49,321 nucleotides of DNA from Soonwooa sp032078105 (GTDB lineage: Bacteria > Bacteroidota > Bacteroidia > Flavobacteriales > Weeksellaceae): positions 1-49,321 of the forward strand of contig JBJZOS010000013.1 in the NCBI GenBank assembly GCA_046269235.1, read 5' to 3'. This document shows, piece by piece, positions 1 through 8,246 of the stretch. Position 1 is the stretch's first letter, and every line of letters begins with the position of its first letter. A model generated the notes under the pieces. It worked only from the letters and a program-made list of their open reading frames with translations, was not told the DNA's origin and did no database searches. Position numbers and translations under genes: made by a program.

Positions 1-15
1 GAAAAAAAACAAAAA

Positions 16-1464
16 TCAACTATATTTGAATTTATAATTAACCCCAAAAATGGTCAACCTATTTTGGAACATGACAATCCCCATTTTTCTCAAACGGTCA
101 AAACGTTCTTTGATTCCCGGCTTGATGATATCCTGCAATTCTATAACCCCAAGTGCTTTTTCATTTTCTGAAACCACGAGTGGCGTTCCTCCGTTTTGCG
201 AAATCTCTCTGACTCTTTCTGCAACTTCTGTTGGGAATGTATTACCCGCATTTGTAACAATATTTTTAATTGCGTCAGTTGCACCTTTTCTGATACGTGT
301 GTTTTCATAATCAACCCCTGAACTTCTTGTTTCTGCAGTAAAGCTGATAAACTGAGGTTCTTTTACTTCATAGCTTAGGGGATTAATTCCTGCCAATTCT
401 ATAATTGATTTTCCTTCCGGCGTTTCGTCTGCCATAGAACTTAGAACAGCAGCTTTAATCAAGACTTTTTCATCAACTCCGTTTGCAGGATGAAAATGCG
501 TAGCTTTTCTGTTCCCGATAGTAATCGTTCCTGTTTTATCTAATAATAAAACGTCAATATCTCCCGCAGTTTCTACCGCTTTACCACTTTTAGTAATGAC
601 ATTGGCTCTCAGAGCTCTATCCATTCCTGCTATACCGATTGCTGATAATAATCCACCAATCGTAGTTGGAATAAGGCATACAAATAATGAGATAAATGCT
701 GCAATTGTAATTGGCGTATTAGCATAATCACCAAATGGCTTTAAAGTCACTGTAACAATGATGAATACTAATGTAAATCCAGCCAATAGAATTGTTAAAG
801 CAATTTCGTTTGGTGTTTTCTGTCTGGAAGCACCTTCAACCAAAGCAATCATTTTGTCCAGGAAGCTTTCTCCTGGCTCCGTTGTAACTTTTACTTTGAT
901 TTTATCAGAAAGAACTTTCGTACCTCCTGTTACACTGCTTTTATCTCCACCCGCTTCACGGATTACAGGAGCAGATTCTCCTGTGATGGCACTTTCATCA
1001 ATTGTAGCCAAACCTTCGATAATTTCTCCGTCCGACGGAATGATATCGCCTGGTTCGCAAAGGAAAACGTCTCCTTTTTTCAACTGAGATGAGGGAACAA
1101 TTGTTAACTCATCATTGAAAATTTCTCCGTGTGGATTAATCCATTTTGCAGGTGTTTCTTCTCTTGTTTTTCTAAGAGAATCTGCCTGAGCTTTTCCTCT
1201 CGCTTCTGCAATCGCTTCTGCAAAATTGGCAAACAATAATGTGATGAATAAAACAGCGGTTACGATAACATTGTAAACCAAACTGCCTTGGCTTTGTTCT
1301 CCCATTGCAATCCAAACACAAACGCCTGCCATTACGAGAGTTCCTACCCAAACCATAAACATTACCGGATTTCGGAACATTTTGGAAGGGTTTAATTTTA
1401 TAAAAGATTGCTTCAATGCCTCATTGACCAATTCTGGCTGAAACAAATTGTTATTTCCTTTCAT
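16..1464 (-). CDS. kdpB: Potassium-transporting P-type ATPase subunit KdpB, C-terminally truncated
   Basis: KdpB is the ATP-hydrolysing subunit of the high-affinity K+ pump KdpFABC in the inner membrane. The frame shows the N-terminal membrane helices, the actuator motif TGES near residue 161 and the phosphorylation motif DKTGT near residue 309. The family is usually about 675-690 residues; this one stops at 482. Homology ends after RKMGI, and the last 19 residues (from VMFQNRL) look unrelated, so the junction lies near nt 75. The rest of the P domain, including the GDGxND hinge, and the last membrane helices are missing. Catalysis is therefore not expected. It follows kdpA by 17 nt. Whether a deletion, an insertion or an assembly edge caused the break cannot be told from here. 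Confidence 0.93.
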   Translation of the reverse strand: MKGNNNLFQPELVNEALKQSFIKLNPSKMFRNPVMFMVWVGTLVMAGVCVWIAMGEQSQGSLVYNVIVTAVLFITLLFANFAEAIAEARGKAQADSLRKTREETPAKWINPHGEIFNDELTIVPSSQLKKGDVFLCEPGDIIPSDGEIIEGLATIDESAITGESAPVIREAGGDKSSVTGGTKVLSDKIKVKVTTEPGESFLDKMIALVEGASRQKTPNEIALTILLAGFTLVFIIVTVTLKPFGDYANTPITIAAFISLFVCLIPTTIGGLLSAIGIAGMDRALRANVITKSGKAVETAGDIDVLLLDKTGTITIGNRKATHFHPANGVDEKVLIKAAVLSSMADETPEGKSIIELAGINPLSYEVKEPQFISFTAETRSSGVDYENTRIRKGATDAIKNIVTNAGNTFPTEVAERVREISQNGGTPLVVSENEKALGVIELQDIIKPGIKERFDRLRKMGIVMFQNRLTIFGVNYKFKYS

Positions 1465-1481
1465 TATAATATAGATAAGAA

Positions 1482-3152
1482 TTAAAGTGAAAAATACTCT
1501 GCGATTGGACCTAATGCTAACGCAGGGAAGAATGACAACGCAGCTACAATTGCAATTACTGCAAATACCATTAAACCAAATGTTGCTGTATCTGTTTTAA
1601 GTGTTCCCGCACTTTCAGGAATATACTTTTTAGCGGCAAGACTTCCTGCAATAGCAACCGGACCAATGATTGGTAAATATCTTGCCATCAGCATTACGAT
1701 TCCGCAGGCAATATTCCAGAATGGGTTGTTATCTGCTAAACCTTCAAAACCACTTCCGTTATTAGCACTTGATGAAGTAAATTCATACAACATCTCACTG
1801 AAACCGTGGAAACCCGGATTGTTTAACCAGCTTCCGTATTCGTCAGGATTGTGAGCAACCATATAACTTGAAATTGCAGTTCCTACAAGAATTAAGAAAG
1901 GGTGAAGAAGAGCAATAATCATTGCGATTTTCATTTCCTTGGCTTCTATTTTTTTACCGAGAAATTCAGGAGTTCTTCCTACCATTAATCCACTGATGAA
2001 TACGGCAAGAATAATAAAGATGTAGAAGTTTAAGAAACCTACACCAACTCCGCCGTAGAAACAATTGACCATCATACCAAGCAATTGATTCATACCACTG
2101 AGCGGTGTAAAACTATCGTGCATAGAATTGACACTACCGGTAGAGATTACAGTCGTTGCAATACTCCAATAAGCAGAAGCGGCAGATCCAAATCGAACTT
2201 CTTTGCCCTCCATACTCCCAAGATTCTGAGGAATCCCCATTTTTTCGATCGCTGGATTACCACCTATTTCGTTAAAAACAGTTGGGATAGTAAGAAGCAA
2301 AAAGCCAACTGTCATCACACCAAAAATAGTCCAAGCCAATTTTTTTCTTCTTAAAATATAACCCATTGCAAATACCATTGCCAAAGGAATTACCATTTGA
2401 GCAACTATTTCGACAATATTGGTAAAGTAGTTGGGGTTTTCAAATGGGTGTGCAGAGTTGGGACCGAAAAATCCACCTCCGTTAGTCCCCAAATGCTTTA
2501 TAGCAACAAATGCTGCAACAGGACCACGGCTGACTTCTACTTTATCACCTTGTAAAGTTGTAATCGGGTCTTTTCCTTCAAATGTCATTGGAGTTCCGTT
2601 GAAAGCTAATAATGAAGCTACAACTACAGCAATTGGTAACAAAACTCTTGTACAGCTTCTTACAAAAAAGAAGTAAAAGTTACCCAATTTTTCGGTTGTC
2701 TTCTCTTTCATTGCAAAAAACACAACTGCTGCTGCAGCAATCCCACACCCCGCACTTATAAACTGGAAAAGCATTAGTATAAGTTGTCCGAAATAAGATA
2801 TTCCAGTCTCTCCAGAGTAGTGTTGTAGGTTAGTATTGCAAATAAAACTTGTCGTGGTATTAAATGCAAGTTCGGCACCCATTGATGGATTGTTGTCAGG
2901 GTTTAATGGCAACCAAGACATATTCATTAAAACAAACATTCCAAACAAAAACCAGACAACATTGATGGTAAGTAATGCGCCAAGATGTTGTTTCCAGTTC
3001 ATTTCCTTTTCAGGATCGACGCCGGAAACTTTATAAAATAGTTTGTCGATAGGATTAAAAATCACATCGAGCCAAGTTTTTTCGTTGCTGAATATTTTAC
3101 CAATGTAGCGCCCTAATGGAATAGCAAATAATACCACCAATGCAAACATCAA
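1482..3152 (-). CDS. kdpA: Potassium-transporting ATPase subunit KdpA
   Basis: KdpA is the K+-selective channel-like subunit of KdpFABC, with repeated pore loops. Visible family stretches are EMNWKQHLGALLTIN near residue 50, FNTTTSFICNTNLQHYSGE near residue 95, and GGGFFGPNSAHPFENP near residue 225. The first usable start is TTG at 3152 or ATG at 3149. Reading upstream in the same frame gives ATG AAT ACA TAA (3179-3168), then I-L-G-I-I-L-M-F. This looks like the usual flavobacterial start MNTEILG with Glu4 changed to a stop. The protein may be made by re-initiation, a few residues short, or not made. The gene lies in the kdp operon ahead of the truncated kdpB. Confidence 0.93.
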   Translation of the reverse strand: MMFALVVLFAIPLGRYIGKIFSNEKTWLDVIFNPIDKLFYKVSGVDPEKEMNWKQHLGALLTINVVWFLFGMFVLMNMSWLPLNPDNNPSMGAELAFNTTTSFICNTNLQHYSGETGISYFGQLILMLFQFISAGCGIAAAAVVFFAMKEKTTEKLGNFYFFFVRSCTRVLLPIAVVVASLLAFNGTPMTFEGKDPITTLQGDKVEVSRGPVAAFVAIKHLGTNGGGFFGPNSAHPFENPNYFTNIVEIVAQMVIPLAMVFAMGYILRRKKLAWTIFGVMTVGFLLLTIPTVFNEIGGNPAIEKMGIPQNLGSMEGKEVRFGSAASAYWSIATTVISTGSVNSMHDSFTPLSGMNQLLGMMVNCFYGGVGVGFLNFYIFIILAVFISGLMVGRTPEFLGKKIEAKEMKIAMIIALLHPFLILVGTAISSYMVAHNPDEYGSWLNNPGFHGFSEMLYEFTSSSANNGSGFEGLADNNPFWNIACGIVMLMARYLPIIGPVAIAGSLAAKKYIPESAGTLKTDTATFGLMVFAVIAIVAALSFFPALALGPIAEYFSL

Positions 3153-3225
3153 TATAATTCCTAAAATTTATGTATTCATTTTTTTTGATTAAAGTCACTT
3201 TGTCTTTTCAACTTCGTTAATGATT

Positions 3226-3342
3226 TTAAACCGCAGAAATATTTTTAACCGTTATAATCACATAAATGAAAACAATCACGAACGACGTCCAAAGAATTAA
3301 CTCCACCCATTCTTTAAAAATATTTTTGGTTTTCTTGTTCAT
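3226..3342 (-). CDS. Small single-pass membrane protein in the kdp operon (38 aa)
   Basis: A 38-codon frame starts MNKKTKNIFKEWVELILW and continues into a hydrophobic stretch (FVIVFIYVIITV), so it would cross the membrane once with a basic N-terminus. It lies between kdpF and kdpA on the same strand, 15 nt after kdpF stops. I do not recognise the family. Position suggests an accessory small subunit or leader peptide of the Kdp complex, but that is inference. A random short frame is possible, although a charged-then-hydrophobic pattern in exactly this place argues for a real gene. Confidence 0.5.
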   Translation of the reverse strand: MNKKTKNIFKEWVELILWTSFVIVFIYVIITVKNISAV

Positions 3343-3357
3343 TACTTTTGAGTCGTT

Positions 3358-3435
3358 TTAAAATTTTTCGGGTTTCACAAGCACATAGCACATATAGGCA
3401 AATACGGCGATGGCGATGATAAATAATGCGGTCAT
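3358..3435 (-). CDS. kdpF: Potassium-transporting ATPase subunit KdpF
   Basis: A 25-residue single-helix peptide starts MTALFIIAIAVFAYMCYVLV and ends KPEKF. This matches KdpF, the tiny stabilising subunit of the Kdp pump: one hydrophobic helix and a short polar tail ending in Glu-x-Phe. Its start overlaps the stop of the upstream 26-residue frame by 4 nt (ATGA), which suggests translational coupling. It stands in the expected order before kdpA. Confidence 0.8.
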   Translation of the reverse strand: MTALFIIAIAVFAYMCYVLVKPEKF

Positions 3436-3512
3436 ATTTTTTCAAAAGATTTAATGGTTAAAAAGAAGAGTACAAAAAGTACCAGACCCGTGAGGGTTAA
3501 AATAATTGTCAT
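3432..3512 (-). CDS. Small hydrophobic peptide upstream of kdpF (26 aa)
   Basis: The frame encodes MTIILTLTGLVLFVLFFLTI followed by KSFEKI, which is a single membrane helix with a short basic tail. It overlaps kdpF by 4 nt (ATGA). In size and layout it resembles a second KdpF-like peptide, but no family signature is visible. The coupling to kdpF makes translation likely. Confidence 0.5.
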   Translation of the reverse strand: MTIILTLTGLVLFVLFFLTIKSFEKI

Positions 3513-3515
3513 TGC

Positions 3516-3629
3516 TTATTGATTAAAGATTCTGTATGTGATTCCAAAGAATATAATAGATCCATAAAGGATTGCTAATAGATGCCAGGGTTTCAGTCTC
3601 CTGTACATTCTGATTTTCCATTTTTGCAT
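3516..3629 (-). CDS. Small membrane peptide, first frame of the kdp cluster (37 aa)
   Basis: A 37-codon frame begins MQKWKIRMYRRLKPWHLLA and is followed by a hydrophobic stretch (ILYGSIIFFGI). A strongly basic head and one helix predict an inner-membrane peptide with the N-terminus inside. It ends 3 nt before the next small frame. Function is unknown. It is the most upstream frame I can support in the kdp operon. Confidence 0.45.
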   Translation of the reverse strand: MQKWKIRMYRRLKPWHLLAILYGSIIFFGITYRIFNQ

Positions 3630-3749
3630 AACCTACATTTTCTATATTATGCCAGAATATGGTCAAATCGGATTCCAGATGGGAAATAATTTTATAAATA
3701 ATTAAATATCAATTATTTAAAATCATGTACAGATTTTTGAAAACAAAAA

Positions 3750-3770
3750 ACCCTTTCATTTTGAAAGGGT
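3750..3770 (-). terminator. Rho-independent terminator after the regulator/YnfA operon
   Basis: A perfect 9-bp stem (ACCCTTTCA/TGAAAGGGT, 3-nt loop) is followed on the minus strand by TTTTTTG. It ends the transcript carrying the response regulator and the YnfA-family gene. A further half copy, TTTTGAAAGGGTTT, lies at about 3782. The rest of 3630-3907 shows no gene. Confidence 0.8.
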
Positions 3771-3907
3771 CATTACTATCGTTTTGAAAGGGTTTCTAAA
3801 ATGGTAATTACAGAAATCGGCTATGTGCCAAGTGAATTTTACAGCTATTTATTGTCAACTTTTAAATAAATCGGAATTGATATTAGTTTTAAATAATTTA
3901 ATTTAAA

Positions 3908-4237
3908 TCAACTTCTTGGTGCATAACAAATGATAAAAACACCGATAAGCGCAACGATTGCTCCAATAATATCATATTTATCGGGAACATAATTATCAAA
4001 CTTCATTGCCCAAAGAATCGACATCACGATAAAAAATCCTCCGTAAGTTGCGTATGTTCTTGCAAAATTGGCAGGTTGTAATGTTGCAACAACACCGTAA
4101 AGAATCAGGATAAAAGCACCTATCAAAGCGTACCACCAAGGTTTGTTTTCTTTTAGCCAAAGCCAAATGAGATAACCTCCGCCAATTTCACAAAGTCCGG
4201 CAAGAACGAAAATCAATATTGACTTTATCATTGACAT
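3908..4237 (-). CDS. YnfA family (UPF0060) small membrane protein
   Basis: The 109-residue protein has four hydrophobic segments and the family pattern LCEIGGGYLIWLWL near residue 15, then GAFILILYGVVATLQ and FARTYATYGGFFIV in the middle. Length and helix count fit YnfA/UPF0060. This family is related in fold to small drug/metabolite transporters, but its substrate is not established. It starts 6 nt after the response regulator stops, so the two are probably co-transcribed. Confidence 0.9.
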   Translation of the reverse strand: MSMIKSILIFVLAGLCEIGGGYLIWLWLKENKPWWYALIGAFILILYGVVATLQPANFARTYATYGGFFIVMSILWAMKFDNYVPDKYDIIGAIVALIGVFIICYAPRS

Positions 4238-4243
4238 AGGCTT

Positions 4244-5593
4244 TTATTTAATTTGATACTCCTCTATTTTTCGGTACAAAGTAGTCAATGCAATTCCGAG
4301 TAATTCTGCGCTTTTCGTCTTATTTCCATTGGCGTAATTCAGAACTTTTTGGATGTGAATTTTCTCTGCACTCGCCAATTCAAATGCTGATAAAGGCTTG
4401 GTTGATTGTTGCTGGTTGTTGTTTGAGATTTGAAATTCACTTGGTAAACTTTCAACTTTCAATTCTTCATTATCACTTAGAATAATGCTTCTTTCGATGA
4501 TATTTCTAAGTTCACGGATGTTTCCTTTCCAGGAATGTTGTTTCAAAGCTTCGAGGTATTCTGGAGAAATGGCAGACTTTTTCTTACCAGCTTTTTTGTT
4601 GAATTTAATTAAAAAATATTTAGCCAAATCCTCAATATCAATCACTCTTTCACGAAGCGGAGGAAGCTGAATATTGAAAATATTAATACGGTAATAAAGG
4701 TCTTCTCGGAAATTACCATTCTCGATTTCACTCTGTAAATCACGGTTGGTTGCCGCTACTATTCTCACATTGACTTTCGTAGGCTTGTTGTCTCCTACTT
4801 TCAGAAATTCTCCCGATTCTAAAACACGCAGCAGTTTTGCCTGTAAATCTAAAGCCATTTCGCCAATCTCATCCAAGAAAACAGTTCCGTTATTGGCTTC
4901 TTCGAAAATTCCTTTTGCATCTTTTACTGCACCAGTAAATGCGCCCGCTTTGTGCCCGAATAATTCATTTTCCAACAATTCTTTAGAAAAAGCAGAACAG
5001 TTTATTGCAATAAAATTGTGTTTGGTTCTGTTGCTCGCATTATGAATAGCCTGTGCAAAGACTTCCTTTCCTGTTCCTGTTTCTCCCGTTAAAAGGACAG
5101 TTGCATCGGTAACTGCTACTTTTTTTGCAGACTCAATTGCAGATTGAATGGTTTTTGATTTTCCAATAATATTATCAAAAGAAAGCTTGTCTCCCAATTG
5201 CTTTTCGAGCTGAATAACACGTTTGTTGAGCACCACTTTTTCCACAGCTTTGTACACCAACGGGATAATTTTGTTGTTATCATCGCCTTTTGTGATATAA
5301 TCAAAAGCGCCATTTTTTATCGCCTGAACTCCATCCGGAATATTGCCGTAAGCCGTCAGAAGAATCACTTCGGTTGCAGGATGTTTTTCTTTGATGATTC
5401 TGGAGAACTCAACACCACTTCCGTCAGGAAGTTTGACATCACTGATTACGACATCAAATTCTGACATTTCAAGTCGTTTTTTAGCGTTTTTCAAATCAGA
5501 AGCTTGGGAAACTTCAAAACCTTCAAGACTAATAATTCTGGAAAGTAATGTTCTGATTTTTTCTTCGTCGTCGATAATTAGAATTGTGTTCAA
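4244..5593 (-). CDS. Sigma-54-dependent response regulator (NtrC family)
   Basis: Three domains are visible: an N-terminal receiver with the phospho-acceptor Asp in VVISDVKLPDGSG (about residue 52); a central AAA+ domain with Walker A GETGTGKE (about 170), the sigma-54 contact loop GAFTGA (about 218) and Walker B GTVFLDEIGEM; and a C-terminal Fis-type HTH (KTKSAELLGIALTTLYRKI). When phosphorylated it should drive promoter opening by RpoN holoenzyme; rpoN itself is at 25298-26782. In Bacteroidota a regulator of this kind often sits beside kdp, paired with a KdpD-like kinase, so kdp control is the best guess. No kinase gene is in the window, so its partner is elsewhere or lost. Confidence 0.94.
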   Translation of the reverse strand: MNTILIIDDEEKIRTLLSRIISLEGFEVSQASDLKNAKKRLEMSEFDVVISDVKLPDGSGVEFSRIIKEKHPATEVILLTAYGNIPDGVQAIKNGAFDYITKGDDNNKIIPLVYKAVEKVVLNKRVIQLEKQLGDKLSFDNIIGKSKTIQSAIESAKKVAVTDATVLLTGETGTGKEVFAQAIHNASNRTKHNFIAINCSAFSKELLENELFGHKAGAFTGAVKDAKGIFEEANNGTVFLDEIGEMALDLQAKLLRVLESGEFLKVGDNKPTKVNVRIVAATNRDLQSEIENGNFREDLYYRINIFNIQLPPLRERVIDIEDLAKYFLIKFNKKAGKKKSAISPEYLEALKQHSWKGNIRELRNIIERSIILSDNEELKVESLPSEFQISNNNQQQSTKPLSAFELASAEKIHIQKVLNYANGNKTKSAELLGIALTTLYRKIEEYQIK

Positions 5594-5660
5594 TTGACAA
5601 TATTATGAGTTAAATATAAATAATAATTTAAAATTTCTGATAATTTCTATTGTTGTAAAG

Positions 5661-7013
5661 TCAAATATTCTGCTTATATCTTTTGGAAGTCTTTGCTTGT
5701 CTGTTGAGGATGATATAACCAATAATTCCGCCAATAATAGAAGCGATAAAGATTCCAATTTTTGCCTGTATCATATATTCTTCGTGTTGGAACGCTAATG
5801 AAGTAATGAATAATGACATCGTAAAACCTATTGAACCTAAAAACGCAAGACCAAAAAGATTTCTGATATTCATTCCTCTGGGTATAGGAGCAATCCTCAT
5901 TTTAACGCAAAGCCACGAAAACCCAACAATCCCAACGACCTTACCTGCTAAAAGTCCCAAAGCAACTCCTAAAGCAACATTGTTACTGAATATTTTTTCT
6001 GGTTCGATATCTAAAACCGAAATTCCTGCATTAGCCAAAGCAAAAATAGGAATGATAAAAAATGATACAAAAGGGTGCATAGAATGCTCCAACTGTTGTA
6101 AAGGCGGTATTGCCTTATTGGTATCTTTTTTTACTTCATCCAAAATATGTAGTTGCTCATTTGTAAGTGTAGGCGTGGTATTATCAGAATCAGCATCTTT
6201 GAATTTATTAAGATATTTCTGAATCTTTCCGATGTAATTATCTTCAGCTATTTTCACATCTGCCGGAATTGTAAATGCCGCTAAAACAGCAGCAATCGTC
6301 GCGTGAACTCCAGACAATAAAAATGCCGTCCAAACACCCGCAATTCCTAAAATCGCGTAAAACAAAATACTTCTGATACCAATCCTATTTCCAAGATACA
6401 TTATCAAAAGAATTGCAATGCCAATTAATAAACTTAATATGGAAATATTTGATGTGTAAAAAAATGCAATCACCAAAACAGCGCCCAAGTCATCTACAAT
6501 AGCCAGAGCAGTCAAAAAAACCTTTAACGATAATGGAATTTTGTTTCCTAACAAGAATAAAACACCTAATGCAAAAGCAATGTCTGTTGCCATCGGAATT
6601 CCCCATCCGTGACGAACTTCCCCTGAAGAATTAAGCGAGAAATAAATAATAGCCGGAGCAATCATTCCCCCAATAGCCGCAGCAATCGGAAGAAGTGCTT
6701 TTCTGAGATTGGACAGTTCTCCCGCAACGATTTCTCTTTTCAGTTCTAGCCCAACTACAAAAAAGAAAACTGCCATAAGTCCGTCATTAATCCAATGGTG
6801 AAGGCTGAACTTCATAAAAACAGAATCATCTAATACAAATCCTAATTGATATTCAAAAAAATGATGGTACGAATGTGATAATGGAGAATTAGCCAAAATC
6901 AACGCAAATATAACGCTGATTCCAAGTACGAGTCCTCCCGATTTTTCCTGCTGTATAAATTTTTGAATTGGAGCTACTACATTGTCGATAGGGTATTTTT
7001 TACTTTCTGCCAT
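5661..7013 (-). CDS. nhaA: Na+/H+ antiporter NhaA
   Basis: NhaA exchanges H+ for Na+ across the inner membrane and supports pH and salt homeostasis. The 450-residue protein shows LILANSPLSHSYHHFFE near residue 40, GLMAVFFFVVGLELKREI near 80, IPMATDIAFALG near 140 (the discontinuous-helix Asp) and LTALAIVDDLGAVLVI near 170, with the paired ion-binding aspartates. An insert of about 50 polar residues in the middle (IQKYLNKFKDADSDNTT onward) makes it longer than the E. coli protein (388 aa), as in several other phyla. It has its own promoter-like box just upstream. Confidence 0.96.
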   Translation of the reverse strand: MAESKKYPIDNVVAPIQKFIQQEKSGGLVLGISVIFALILANSPLSHSYHHFFEYQLGFVLDDSVFMKFSLHHWINDGLMAVFFFVVGLELKREIVAGELSNLRKALLPIAAAIGGMIAPAIIYFSLNSSGEVRHGWGIPMATDIAFALGVLFLLGNKIPLSLKVFLTALAIVDDLGAVLVIAFFYTSNISILSLLIGIAILLIMYLGNRIGIRSILFYAILGIAGVWTAFLLSGVHATIAAVLAAFTIPADVKIAEDNYIGKIQKYLNKFKDADSDNTTPTLTNEQLHILDEVKKDTNKAIPPLQQLEHSMHPFVSFFIIPIFALANAGISVLDIEPEKIFSNNVALGVALGLLAGKVVGIVGFSWLCVKMRIAPIPRGMNIRNLFGLAFLGSIGFTMSLFITSLAFQHEEYMIQAKIGIFIASIIGGIIGYIILNRQAKTSKRYKQNI

Positions 7014-7031
7014 TGGTTTTCAACTTTAATA

Positions 7032-7039
7032 CAAAGATA
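7032..7039 (-). promoter_or_regulatory. Bacteroidota -7 box upstream of nhaA
   Basis: TATCTTTG on the minus strand matches the Bacteroidota -7 consensus TAnnTTTG and ends 18 nt before the nhaA ATG. I see no clear -33 TTTG at the usual distance, so the assignment rests on one box and its position. Confidence 0.45.
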
Positions 7040-7111
7040 ATTGATTTGAAAATGATGGGCAGATTTTTGCCGTTTTTAATTTACACAAAAGCCGTTTATA
7101 TCAATGGATTT

Positions 7112-7489
7112 TTAAGATAAAAGCTTGTGGTCTTTTCTGATTTGTTCGAAGTAAATATGTTTGAAATCCGAAGGAATTTCCTGATAAAGAAATCTCCATT
7201 GTTGTGGACTTGCTTTTCGTCTCAGACTTTCAAAAGACCTGATGAAAATATTTTCTATGATGTATCTTACATAGGAATTCCCACGGTTATAAATCCAATC
7301 CATTCTTTTAACATTGAGAATCACAGATTGGATTTTTGATTGTGCTAAAAGTTTTTTTAGCTGGTCAACAGTAGTCTGCATAATCCCTGCAAAATTATTA
7401 CCTTCCGAAAGTGTCGAAATTTCATTTTTGATTTCGGGATAAAGTTGCTTTAAATATTCTACTGTCTTTTTTTGATTAATTCTTTGCAT
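7112..7489 (-). CDS. Conserved hypothetical protein (125 aa), paralogue of the 7681-8040 product
   Basis: The protein is soluble and mostly helical, with no signal peptide or membrane segment. Its middle (MDWIYNRGNSYVRYIIENIF, then IRSFESL) aligns with MNELYKKGDQSLRDAIENVF/IYSLDSL in the neighbouring protein, and both end in a motif containing IP.D..(H/R)(I/V)Y. They are clear tandem paralogues. The fold resembles small uncharacterised proteins I tentatively associate with DUF7674, but I cannot confirm that. It may be cargo of the mobile element to its right or ancestral chromosome. Confidence 0.7.
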   Translation of the reverse strand: MQRINQKKTVEYLKQLYPEIKNEISTLSEGNNFAGIMQTTVDQLKKLLAQSKIQSVILNVKRMDWIYNRGNSYVRYIIENIFIRSFESLRRKASPQQWRFLYQEIPSDFKHIYFEQIRKDHKLLS

Positions 7490-7531
7490 TGGTCATTTTT
7501 AATTTTTATTAAGAATAACACTTCTTTTACA

Positions 7532-7669
7532 TTAAGGTTGTAAGATATAAGCACACACAAAAACAGCAATAATAACTGCTAAGTTTACAGTCAGTATTTG
7601 CATATTATGTCTTTTCGTATCTGATTTCCATTGATTAAAACGGTCTTGATATTTTAATTTTCTGTTCAT
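7532..7669 (-). CDS. Small membrane protein (45 aa)
   Basis: I chose the ATG at 7669 (MNRKLKYQDRFNQWKSD) rather than longer frames because the longer one would overlap the upstream gene's stop. The protein has a charged N-terminal half and one C-terminal helix (ILTVNLAVIIAVFVCAYIL). It lies between the two paralogous genes on the same strand. That suggests a three-gene transcript of soluble, membrane and soluble proteins. Function unknown. Confidence 0.5.
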   Translation of the reverse strand: MNRKLKYQDRFNQWKSDTKRHNMQILTVNLAVIIAVFVCAYILQP

Positions 7670-7680
7670 TGTTTTTGATT

Positions 7681-8040
7681 TTAAATTCCTGATTTGTAAA
7701 CTTGTTTTAAATACACTCTGCATAGATCTTTTGGGATTTTAGAGAAAATCAAGTTTTTATACGCATTAGTACAAGAGAATGTTAGACTGTCGAGAGAATA
7801 AATAAAGACATTTTCTATGGCATCCCTTAGAGATTGGTCGCCTTTTTTATACAACTCGTTCATCTTATTAAGTGATTTCAACAAAATCTTGATGTCGCCT
7901 TTTCCAATAAGATTTTTGATATGTTTTGTAAAAACGTTGATGACCATAAAAGAGTTTTTGGTTTTATAAACTTCTTGAAACTCCTCCTTAGATTCTGGTG
8001 CTACTTTTATAATCTCTTGTATCGCTTCTGTATGATTCAT
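7681..8040 (-). CDS. Conserved hypothetical protein (about 119 aa), paralogue of the 7112-7489 product
   Basis: The preferred start is the ATG at 8040 (MNHTEAIQEIIKVAPESKEE), which matches the length of its paralogue better than the longer frame to 8070. The shared central motif is (M)(N/D)xxYxxGxxxxRxxIENxFIxSxxSL. No membrane segment is seen. About 200 nt separate it from the relaxase gene at 8247, and that gap holds nothing recognisable. Function unknown. Confidence 0.65.
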   Translation of the reverse strand: MNHTEAIQEIIKVAPESKEEFQEVYKTKNSFMVINVFTKHIKNLIGKGDIKILLKSLNKMNELYKKGDQSLRDAIENVFIYSLDSLTFSCTNAYKNLIFSKIPKDLCRVYLKQVYKSGI

Positions 8041-8246
8041 TTTATTTTTGATTTGAATCATTGATGCCAAAAGATGTTCCTTTTAAAACTTGATTATTTT
8101 AATTATTTATATGCCAACATTTTACAGCCCAATTAAAATTTACCACTTTTAGAATAGTATAGCAAAATGATAGGCTTTTTTATCGAAATGATAGTGGATT
8201 TATATATAAATAGCAACATATATTTTCGAATAAAACATTCTTTAAT

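Noticed and set aside
1..75. Sequence beyond the kdpB break as an end of the IS found at 46 kb
   Set aside because: It does not contain the GAGGCTGTCTCAAAAG terminal repeat.
3640..3670. TGGCAT on the minus strand upstream of the kdp small ORFs as a sigma-54 promoter
   Set aside because: The -24 half looks right, but no GC lies at the -12 position; spacing gives only AGAAA.
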